Assembly (NCBI GenBank): GCA_030867875.1
Contig: JAOWCC010001501.1
Span: 20,055,524 to 20,119,523, forward strand
Reading direction: 5' to 3'
DNA: 64,000 bases
From: Actinernus sp. WN-2022
Taxonomy: Eukaryota > Cnidaria > Anthozoa > Actiniaria > Actinernidae
Below, one piece after another: positions 41,201 through 53,200 of this stretch (its first letter is position 1; each line of letters begins with the position of its first letter). The notes below the pieces were generated by a model. It saw only the letters and a program-made list of their open reading frames with translations. It did not search any database and had not been told where the DNA came from. Position numbers and translations under genes: made by a program.

Positions 41201-44200
41201 AAGTAAAGGAATTCCTGTAACTCTTACTGTTTGTCCAGTATACCTTGCACATTCACCACGCAATACTTAAACGCCTCACTGACTAGCTCATTTGGAGTTT
41301 GTATCTGCACGGCCGGCAGCACATATTGACACAATAGCAGTCCATATTAAAAAATAACCTGTGAAGCGCATTTGAATATGCCCATGTAGAATTTGCACTA
41401 TATAAAATAAATTGAATACCTTTATTTATTTAATGCAATATGCTTATACTTTATAGTCTTTTGCTAACCTGTCCTGGGTCGTTATTTTAATTTTCTTTTG
41501 CAGGAACTATTCGTCAACTTTGATCCTCAAATCTTGGAGTTGATACAGGAAGCCAAATGCATGGTGCGACTTAACCTGGAGGTAGGATTCTTTCTGCATG
41601 TACCATTTCATGACTTGGTCATTTCCAATCATTCGTGTCGAATGATGGCAATTTGTTTGAATTTACTAAAACATTTCAACCGTGTATGCTAGCTTGTACA
41701 AAATGGTAAAACCAATTCGTATTATGTTATTTGAAAACGCTAATTGTTGGACAATACTCGATGTTTTTAAAAGCATGTAAACAGTTCGAATTAAAATACT
41801 TTACCGTGAAAGTGTACGACATGACAAACCGACAAGACCGAATATCTATGCCATAGTTATGACCCACCAAACTGGTTGTGCCATTCATGTAAGTGAATGA
41901 TGTTATCTTTCCTTGGCGTCTGGTAGGTTCCCGACGGTGCCCAAGTACTTCGTATCAAAGAAGAACAAATCAAGTCATCTAGCAACAGGTAACCCGAAGT
42001 AAAACCATCAGGAAGCTGCTTTTTGCCCCGGGAAGGGGAGGGGGCATCTCTACGACGCATGGGTAGCGTATGTGTGGCCATGTGGTCCAGAACGGGTTTT
42101 CAGAGAATAAATTGCGACAAAACCCGGATTTCCAAGTTATTGTGGAAGCGAACCCTCATTTTCTCCCTGTTTGATTATTCTGAATCGTCTATAACCCGGA
42201 ATTCAACATATTTTACAAAAAACTCGGACCCAGAAATCGGAATTAGGTTCAAAACCGGACGGTAAAACTGCACATGTATATTACATCACAAGCAAGAGAG
42301 CCCCCAGGCTTTTTGTGGCTTGAACGAGTTGCTTTGTCGTCGACAGGTCTTAGTTCTCCTGCAGGATACTTTTGTGAATGAAAGGAGTAAACCTAAACAA
42401 TACCACAGTGTAAACTTTGACATAATTAAGCCCATTGGTGTGACGTTTAGAGAACTCCATTAGTGGATTCCAGCGGTGTTTTAGTTGAGTTACTTTAAAA
42501 ACTACGTAACTTTACTACATTTTTCAGACTGGTTGAAGTTCTCAAGTATTATAACCGTGTTATTGCCGATATCCCAGAGGTTGTTCTCCCTCTAATGAAG
42601 CCCTTTACGAACCGTGTAGATGAAACAATCAAACCTGGTCTTACCATGCTAAACTGGACTTCACTGAACATTTTATCATGTAAGTGGAATATTGACTTTA
42701 TTAAAAAAGCCACGTTATTTATAGTGGGTAACATGTTTACTGCTAGTTAGGACCTGAGTAACAACAACAACGATCTCATTTCTCACAGTAGGTTGATTAT
42801 TATGGCAGCTTTAAAGCTAAGTGGGCCTACATTTACTCCCCACACACACCTCACTACGTTAGAGTGCCTATAAGACCTAGCCAGAAATCATTTATTTGGA
42901 TGCAGTACAGTGTTTTAAATCTTGTCCAGCCATTTTTGGCCGATTTATGGTCGTAGTATTGCTATAAAAAGCATTACAAATCCTTGAAATGACGTAATTT
43001 AAGAGACGTTATGTTAATGAGTTGAAAATGAATAGAGTTATAACATTGAATTTCTTCATTTATACAGATGTTTTTCGGGTGTCAGACAATTTATACTTAC
43101 AGTCTTATATAGAGAATGATATTTTCATAAGTGGAGCTGACATAAAAACAGAGCAAAAGGAACTATAATTAGGTTATCCCTTAAATGACGTCATTGAAAT
43201 TTGATTCCTTAATAAACGAAATTGACAGACTATAATTATTATGTTTCTTATGTCAGTCATTTTGTTTTCCAGTTTGACTTTTAGTAAATCAAAGATAACT
43301 GGCTGGGGTTTATAGACACTTTAACTGTTGTGAGGAGTGAATCACATGTTGATTTTTACGGAGGGAGAAAGCCGGAGAACCCGGAGAAACATCCTCAAAT
43401 GCAGATAAGGAATCAACAACAAACCTACCCGGGACTGCAGCGATGAGACACAAGTGTTTTACCGCTGCGCCAACCTGCATCCTACACACACAATAATAAA
43501 AAATAATAATGAGAATTTCTATAGCGCTAATTCCCTATAATAGTCCATTAGCGCATTACAATAGCAAACTAAATAGATAAAATCTTAAAATTACACTCCT
43601 AAATTTACAAATATTAAACAAATATTAAATTTTAAAATACACTATAGAAATTTGGGAATAATAAGGTCGTATTATTAAAAATCCTAAAATAATAAACATT
43701 ATTTATAAGCTTCCCTAAAAAGGTGCTTCTTACAGTGCGACTACTGAAAGCGGGGCCACTTAGACAACGAGAACCAATCACATTGCAGAACGAAAACAAA
43801 GCATCCAACTTCGGTTATTTGAGCAAATTATTGTCGAGAACAACACAATAGCATTTCAACTAACTCAAAGTTGGAATTATTTGTTTTCGATCTACAATGT
43901 GATTGGTTCTCGTTGTCTAAGTGGCCCGCTTTCAGTAGTCGCACTGTAAAACTCTCCAGTGGTTGTATATAGTCTCTGATATTGTCAGGTAAAACATTCC
44001 AAAGTCTTGGTGCATGTACAGAAAGCGCCCTAATGCCATAACCTTCTAAATTATAAGGCAAGACCTCTAGAAAAATTTTGGATGCAGATCTAAGATTGCG
44101 CATTGACGAATTTGGTCTATCAGATAGGATGGGGCATTATTTTTCAGACATTTATACGTTAATAATGGATCTTAAATCTAATTCTATGTTCGACTGGCAG

Positions 44201-47200
44201 CCAATGTAATTCCATTAAAATGGGCATAATATGGTCATATTTGTGTCTCTGGCTTATTAATCTGGCTGCAGAGTTTTGGACGCTCTGAAGTTTTTTGATC
44301 ACCTGTTTCGGGAATTGCAAGAGTAAATCCTTGAGGTGACGAATGCGTGTATCAAAGTTAACATGGCGCAAGGCGCTTTCCATTTCCAAGAACCGACTGG
44401 TCTGATCAGCCAGTTCTCAAATGAAACGTGTCAGTTCTAAGAACTCGTTCGGGACAAACAGGTCTTACTCAGGAAAGAGAACTAGACAGTTCAGTTCTAT
44501 CCCACAATGTATACAATTAGGGACGTAAGAAAGCATGTCCACATAAAACAAGTGTTAATTTACAAAATGCAATAACTGCACATGAAAATACATGCAGTCG
44601 TAAACAATTTGGCTGTTGTCTGCAAAAACACAACGTGAAAACGTCTAGTTTTACGACAAGAACCAGTCCGCCTATAAATGGAAAGCGCCTTTAGTCTTAC
44701 AGTCTTACTTCCTTATGTACAAGCGACTGCGATATCAGCGATGATGTTGCACCAAGACTGAACGGGCTATTGCCTTTATCCGTAAGGGAAATACTCTTTC
44801 AAACGTATAGACCATGTTAATGTTTCTTTTCTAGACATTGATAAAATACAGACATCTATACAAGTATTGGAAAGACTTACTAAAGAGGTGAGATAGAGTA
44901 ACACCACTGTAGCTACACGCTAGACAATTATTTTGTCTAAATTCGGATATTACAGTACCTTGATGCACCTGGGCTTGTAAATGAGTTATGTATCACAGAT
45001 GTCATTCAGTCGTGAGTCTGCCCTCTTTTTTGACGCACAGATGACGTCACAACGTGACGAGGACAAAGAAGTACGTCACGAGATGCAGCCAAGTGTCGTG
45101 ACTGCTATCTCGTCACGTTGTGACGTCATCTGTGTATTGATAACAGGACTGACCCACGACAGAATGACATATATTAATTTTGTTTTATACAATAATTAGC
45201 GGGAAAAATGAGGATACGAAATGATTTCGTGCAACACGTGACGTCATCTGTCTATCTGTATTCTAATAGATCAGGCTATCGACCAATCAGAGAGCACGTT
45301 TCATACTGTTTATTGACTTCATGTTTCTTTAAAACAAAACTACTAAACTACTACCCTGAGATAGAAGAGAAATACCATGTGAATTTCCTGATTTGCTTTT
45401 GAGACTCATTCGATAGAGGATGGCAAAGATTAAAGTGGATTACTAACACTTGATTTTGGTTACAGTGTACCGATTTCAAGTTGCTCTAAATGTCTCTTAA
45501 AAGCAGTATTTTTCATCGACTTGAATCTTTGCCGTCCTTCATCAGAATTGTCTAAAAACTTCTCCAGTGTACCTGGAAAGCATACTCTGCTAATCTGAGT
45601 AGTTATTTTTGTCTTTCCTCATGAGAAAGTTGATCATTTGGTGGTTGACAGTTTTATTATAATTCTTCGGTTAATGTTATTTGTTGTCACTATTGTCAGG
45701 TAAAAGATATCCTTGACTGTCGAATCGAGGCCGTACTTAATGAGGTGGGTTGCACGCCTCTTTGTGACTTACCCGAAGAGGACGCTATTACTGTCGAGGA
45801 GTTCGTGGAAACAACGGAGAAAACTTGTCAAGCTGCATCAGAAGTGTTATCAAGGTACGTCTTGTCATAATCTCAATATTTGTATAGACATTTGAATATC
45901 TATTTAGTGCAATCCCTAACTTCGAGGTACCAGTATTGGCAAAGTACATGTACAAGTCATATGTAGATGTTAACTTGTTAAAGCAGACACTGCAAAGCTG
46001 AACTTATCCTATTGCTGGTTTGCAATCAATCCCCATAGATTCGAATAACAAAGACGTGGCGGCCATGTTGGTTGAATCAAACAAAGACATATTTTGGTTT
46101 CATGGTTGATCGAACGAGGAATCTTTTGTTAACGTCAACCAAGATGGCGGCGATGACGTCACGTGCAACCCAGCAATAGATCTTTATCGGCTCAATCCCA
46201 GTTTCTGGGAAACTACCCACCCACCCCTCCCTTGGATATGCATCGTTTTAGGAAGGTTAGGGTGAACTGTGGGGGAGGGATGGGGGTTTCCCAGAAAGCA
46301 TGATTGAACCCCTTCATCACACCGCGGCCATTTTGGCTACAAACAATAGCTTTTGCACTTCCAGCCTCGTCTCTGTGTCGAGTTTAGAAGTGCAAGAACA
46401 AATGTTTTGCATTGTCTTGTGACGTAACATGGCCGCTGCGTCATATTAAAAAAGGTCAACTGGAATTATAATGCAGAACAAAACGACTGTGCCAACCATT
46501 TCTTAGTGGTATTACTTTTGCAAACTGTGGTGCTGATTTGTATTTCTGTCTTGCTCGTGATTAAAGGATTTAAAATACTTGAGATGATCTTTAAACTTTC
46601 CAAAGAGAACACTCGGTCTATCTCAGCACCTAAAACGAAGTCCCTTAGATAATGTGTTCACGAAGATTTCTCCGCCCACCCCTCCCTTGGATATCATGTG
46701 TAATTAATTATTAACCATTAAATTTAGGGTGAAACAGGGGGGAGGGGTGGGGTGGGGTAGGGCTTCCCAGAAACCATGATTGATTTATTGAACCGCTTGT
46801 AAGTTTTAAAAACGTTTAATATGTTTGCTATATATATTCTATTTTAGGAGTTTTATGATTAATAGTTGTAATTTTTATCAGGGATTATCATCACAGGAGA
46901 CATCGCCGTTATTGAACTTTGACTCTTGTGTTTCATAATTTAAAATTTTAGGATTCTTCTTCGGCTTATTATTATAGGTTATAATAGTTATTGTAAATAA
47001 TCAAATTGTAAATTATTCTTATGATATTAATTATTGAGGGCCTCAAGGTATCAGTTCCTCTACTGCAGTCACGTGTTACCCACGTATAATAAAGTATTTA
47101 TAGCTATGCAATTTGCGGCCCATAACTTCCCGTACGGACCTTCCGCCCACTTCCTGTCTCAAAGAAAATGAAAAAGCTATAGAATAAACATCTTATTAAC

Positions 47201-50200
47201 CTCATTTACATGTACTTGGTTAAGTTATGGATCCTTGTCCTCCCTCAAACCCCCCCCCCCCCCCCTCAATTTTACGGCCCGCACGCTTCGCACTTACGGT
47301 ACGGACCGGTCCATAACTTACGGTATGGACCTCGCATTCGGTTAAATTATTATTATTATTGTATGGCGAACAAGGTCTAAAGAAACCCATCTTAAATCTT
47401 CAGATACAGCCACCTGGTTGAGTCCTCCGTTGAAGCTCTCCTTGAAACATTAAAAAGAAATCTTTCCCCCAGCGAACTCCAATCCTTTGCAAAGTCAGCT
47501 TACCCCTGTATGCACCCAGAGTCCAAACAGGCCAAGAACAACAAGGGGAACAGGTGCTGGGAGTGTACGGCGTGCTGTTATTGGAATCTGATGGTCACGT
47601 TTAACCAGCGAACTATAGACGCGCTAGTGCGGTGTACGAGGCTGTCTCTAGACTCCATCAAGAGACGAATGCAGACAGCGAATAAGTACAAGGGAGACAA
47701 TGGCGACATCAGGGCCGCTCTGTTCAAAGTACGGTATTGGTAGACATACATACATTCCTCCCCACAAGGCTAGACAAGACTTAAAGTGCCTCTAACCCCA
47801 TCATTAGTTTTATTTATTTTCAAAGGATATGAAAACTGAGGACGAATGAAAAACAAAAAAATGACATCGGAGCAATCCCTGATTTTTAAATCATGATTAA
47901 AGTCCTGAGAATGTTGTTTCACGACCGCGCAGCCAGTGGAATCGAAATCCATTGTTCACTAGAACTTGTAGTGATTCCCGATATGACGTCACACAATGCA
48001 TGATGTTCTAATGTACTGCCGCTCGGTCGTGAAAAGAGCGGGGTCTCTTTTTGCCTCTTTGAACAAGTCCTATAGACAATCAAGGATTCACTCAAAAACA
48101 AAAGTTTTTTTACAGAATTACTCAAAGACTATACACCCCATTCCAATATGGCGGATACACGGCCGGAGCGTTGGGGCGGCACACGAAAACGAGGGTAGTT
48201 AGGCGGAAGTCGATGTCAAGAAGGTCATGAGGCGGGAATTTCGCGCAAGTTTTGAAGCGAGTTTGTTTTTCCGAGAGGGTTGGAATAAGTAGATTTTATC
48301 CCCAGAGAGTTAGAAAATATGGTGATATTCAGGCTATTGTTTTCACTGAAGAATATATCCTTCAGTGAAAATGATAGCCTGAATATCCGCCATATTTTCT
48401 AACTCTCTGGGGATAAAATCTACTTATTCCAACCCTCTCGGAAAGACAAACTCGCTTCAAAACTTGCGCGAAATTCCCGCCTCATGACCTTTTTGACATC
48501 GACTTCCGCCTAACTACCCTCGTTTTCGTGTCCCGCCCCAACGCTCCGGCCGTGTATCCGCCATATTGGAATGGGGTGTATGAGGATTAAAAATAAATTT
48601 TAAAAATTGGGGGCAATTTAACTAATAAGATAGATTAATCTAAGCTAATAAACCTTAATAGAGCAGATTTCGTATGAGAGAGAAAATAAATACGGCAAAA
48701 CTGCAGTTGTACTGTAGCCGTAACGTAACTGTGCATTGTGATTGGATCAAAAGAGATATCGTGTTACTTTAGGGAATGACTAATTGCGTTACCTTTTGCC
48801 AGGCTGACATTGTGCTGGAGATTCCAAGTGTGCTGATGAAGCCCAGTCTCGATGATATCCAACAAGCTCTCAACAAGGCCGTACAAATCATGCTCAAAAC
48901 CACACAGGTAAGAGAAAAGAACTACAACTTACGCCAGGAGCCCCATTACCAGGAGCGTCCATCTCCCATACTAGGGCTGTGAGTCAGCGTATGACGGATT
49001 GAGCTATATTTAGAACAGATCTCACGGGAGTTCACGTGCCCACGCTTTGGGAATCCAATCAAACCACAGTCAGGACAATGCAGCGTTAGTAAAATCACCT
49101 CAAAGAACAATAGATCATTCTTAATCTCGATAATTACGGCAAGCAATGCACGATCGCAGCAGAGCCAGAAGGCAGTTACCCGGGAAACATGTTCTAAAAA
49201 TAGCTCAAACCGGTCATACGCTGACTCACGGCTATAGTATATATGGACGCTCCTGGTAATAGGCTCCTGCTTATGCGGGTAAATTAATTTTTCTGGGAAA
49301 CTATCCATCCACCCCTCCTTGGGTATACATGTGTAATTAATGATTAACCATTAAAGGAGAACTGAACCCTAAATCAATCCGACGACTATACAAACTTGTA
49401 TTCAAGAGAAATAAGTTCTGCTGTTTTATTCCTTTGTGGTGCACGTCTAAAAAGAGGAAATACGCTTTGAAGGTCGAAAAATAGCCGATTCTCCGCTGAT
49501 AAAGCTAGTTTGTGTGGCGGCTCAATTCAGTGCTTTTTTCCCCGTATCGTACGTCATGCATACCAAGGAAAAACAACCACACCTTAAGCACAAAGAAAGC
49601 ACAATAGTGTGCAATTATGAGTCATTAGTCCATCTATTCAAAGCCGAGAACAACATGATAAAACTAATTTATTCCCCGTATCGTACATCACAGATTACAG
49701 GAATTGAGCCGTCTGTACTTAGCGGCGGTTGGGAGGAAGATTTGCAGATTTTCTTTCCTTTGACGCAAAACACAGTAAAATAAAATTTGGTATGAGTCTT
49801 CATGTTTAGATCTACTCATTGAGCTAAAGTTGATTTCAGGCAAGTTAACCTTTAAGTTTAGGGTGAAACAGGGTGGGTGGGGATTTCTAGGAAACTATCC
49901 CCCACCCCTCCCTTGGGTATACATGTGTAATTAATGATTGACCATTAAATTTAGAGGAAACAGGGGGGTCGAAACACCGAGCTTCTGTTTTGAATCTTTA
50001 ATCGTATATCAAATAGCTAGCTAATCCAGGCAGTGATGGGCAGCGGTGTTTACAATACACACATACAATATATGTACATACTTAGAATACAAAAACTTAT
50101 CAATGGTGCAGCCAATCAGAAAATGTTACAGGCATTCTGGAATTGGTAAAGTGAAGAGGCATTAACTGCTACATGTATAGCAGGCAAGTTAGTCCATACA

Positions 50201-53200
50201 GGGATGGTGCGTACAAAAAGGAATGTTTGTAGGAGTTCAATGAAGCATACACATTATGTTTGTACCTTAGAACATCAAAGAGTGGGAAACACACAGTACC
50301 ATTCACCAGCCACCTATCCCGGTGGTGGAAGAAGGTAAGCCTATCCCTCCAGTCCAGGCCAAGTCCCTGTTCAAACTCGTGTCGGAACACAAGGATGTAG
50401 TGAAGGTGGTGATTGTACTCAGTTCCATCATCAGCACCTTCAAGGCTGACGCTAAAGACGTCCTCCATCAGATGGACCGGTTCAAGGAGCTGTGGAATGA
50501 GGTTTGTTTTTCACCTCACCCTGCTGCCAAAATGCTTATAAGCCCTGCCCAGAAATCGTTAATTTGAGTGCAGTTAATGTTTAAATCTTGTCCAGCCATT
50601 TTTGGGCGATTTGTGGTCGTACAATTGCTTTTAAAACGTATTACAAACCCTTGAAATGACGTCATTTACGTCACATTATGCTAATGCCTTGAAAATGAAT
50701 TGAAGGTAAACATTGAATGTGTTTAATTTTTCAGTTGTTTTTTTAGGCCGTCAGACATTTCATCCTTGCAATCGTTGTCGGTTATTTTATTTTCCATTTT
50801 TACCTTTAAATCGTTGATAACTCATGGCTACCAGGGCTTGTACGCACTTTAAATGATTACCTACATACATGTATATGAGGACTTTTACATCAAGATGTCG
50901 AAGCTAACCTCCTGCAGTTTAGCTCAATGGTTAAGTGCCGGTCAAGAGTTCAAAATCCCGGCTGAACCGACACTCAGGGTCTTAAAATAACTGAGAGGTA
51001 CAAGACCTTCACGTGTTCTCGGATAAGGACGTAAAATCGTAGGTCTCACGTCGGCTTCAAGTTTATCAGTCTCACCAGACTGTCACGAGTTACTGACGTT
51101 AAATGGTGGTTAACGCCTCTGATCTATTATAGGGTTGTTTATAGAACTTGTCCCATCATTGTTTTGTTGTTGTCGGGTATCAACCGTTAGATTCTGATTG
51201 TGTTTCTATGTATCCTCAGGACCCCAACACCAAAGTGCAGGAGTTCATGGAGTCTAAACCTCTGCTATCGGATTTTGACGCCCAAATCAAGTATTACCAG
51301 GTTGATAATATAAGCTAAGAAAAATTGTATACCCGATACTGAAAGAGTTTTCCTTAGATACAATTGGAAAAGAAATATGACGGCACAAACAAACTGACTT
51401 GAGGCCTGCTATCTAGCATAACCAAACCGCCGTCTATTGGCAAACTCGCCATCTGATTGGCTAGCCAGGCGCCGTCTATTGGCAAACTCGCCATCTGATT
51501 GGCTAGCCAGGCGCTGTCGACCATGGGCGCGTTGTAGACAAAAATCACTTGCTTTCTTGGAGTTTTTCGCAGTTTTCTCGATCGCTAAGTTGATAGAACG
51601 GTGGCTTGGTTATGCTAAATCAATTAGACTTCTCGCTCTTGGTTTCTATCGACTTTGAGAGTTGACTGGGGCCGTGCCCCTCACCAACTATCTGCCGTTA
51701 TGTTCATTACAAAATTTTGGCGCGCGCTCATTGCCCAAAAGTGATCACGTGACGTGATAGTCGCCCGCGGAGGCAAACTATCAGACGACAGTGCCCGCTG
51801 AGAGCGGAAGACAATTTTGTGATGAACAATAACGACAAATAGGTGTGTCTATCTCGGAACTATCGGCTGATAGTTTCCTTGGAAATTTGATGTTCTTAAA
51901 ACTAGCATATAAGCCCTCGAACTTCGTTCTTGGGATTATATTTGTTTTAAGAACATCAAATTTCCGCGGGCAACCGATAGTTCCTCGACCGACACACTCG
52001 AGCTTGCAGTCTAATTGTTAAACAGACCTAAGAATAATTGACCGATTTAGCTTGCACATTTGTTGTCCCAATTCAGATCATGTGACAACTCTCCAGAGGA
52101 TTCAGCTCTTTGTTTTCGAGTTCTACAAATTTAGGCATTTCCTCTTGGGATACAAAAAAACAAGAAAACATTACTCAAGGGAAAAGTCAGGTGGCCTGAA
52201 TTGGGACAACTACTGTACAAGCTAAACCGGTCAGTAACCGGTACTGAAATATTTTTCATTAGATGCAAATACGCGAGAATTATGACGTCACAAACAAACG
52301 GACTTAAGTTCTGACTGTTATCTTGTTTTAATAGAGTGACAGACCTTTTTGCTGACAGCGTACCCATCTTAAGATAACAATATTATAGGATGTATGTTTT
52401 ACACTCTGGGTATCCCATAATTGCTGTTTCAACATGGCTGCACTATCGGAAGATAGGTATCTTCAAGACAGCATAAGTAAGAGAGGGAATCTCAAATACA
52501 CGCGCTTGTGCGATGATAATGTCGAATAAAATCTGTTTTAGTAACCGGAAGCAGTTGAAGCAAAGTGGGCGCGCGCGCAATATATAAAAAAATGGAGCGA
52601 AAATATTTTGCCGGCTTTTGATCATGATGGGCAATATTTTTGCGCCATTTTAGTTCTCACGTGCGCGTGTGCCCACTTTGCGTCAACTGCTTCCTTTTAT
52701 TGGACATTATCATCGCACGCCACACACTACGAGATTCCCTCTCTTACTTATGCTTTCTTGGTAACTTCAAACATACAATTTTCTTGAAAGAGAAGTTTAT
52801 TCATATTTTCATATCTTTTTTAGCATCTGGAGACTCAAATCGAAGAGCTTCCCGTTTATTACCGGATCGGGTCTGTTGTGTATCTAACGGAAAGAATGAA
52901 AGAGGCCGTGGTCACGGAAACGAAGGCCTGGAAACAAGCGTTTGGCAAGGCTTTGGCTGAGAAGGTATTTACAAAGTTTACTTGACTCAACTCCTTTTAC
53001 TCTTTTAAAGTGCCTATAAATCCAATGTTTCTATCATTAATATCGATTCTACAATCAAGTGAATAGGTGAAATAGTTCTTGATCTGAGTGTTGCATCTAT
53101 GAGTTATAGAGATACTTACTGCCGCATCGTCCATTGTCATTAATGTGCCAACCATAGATACGTTGGTTCTTGACACAAAGCGACCTTTTGAAATCACGGT

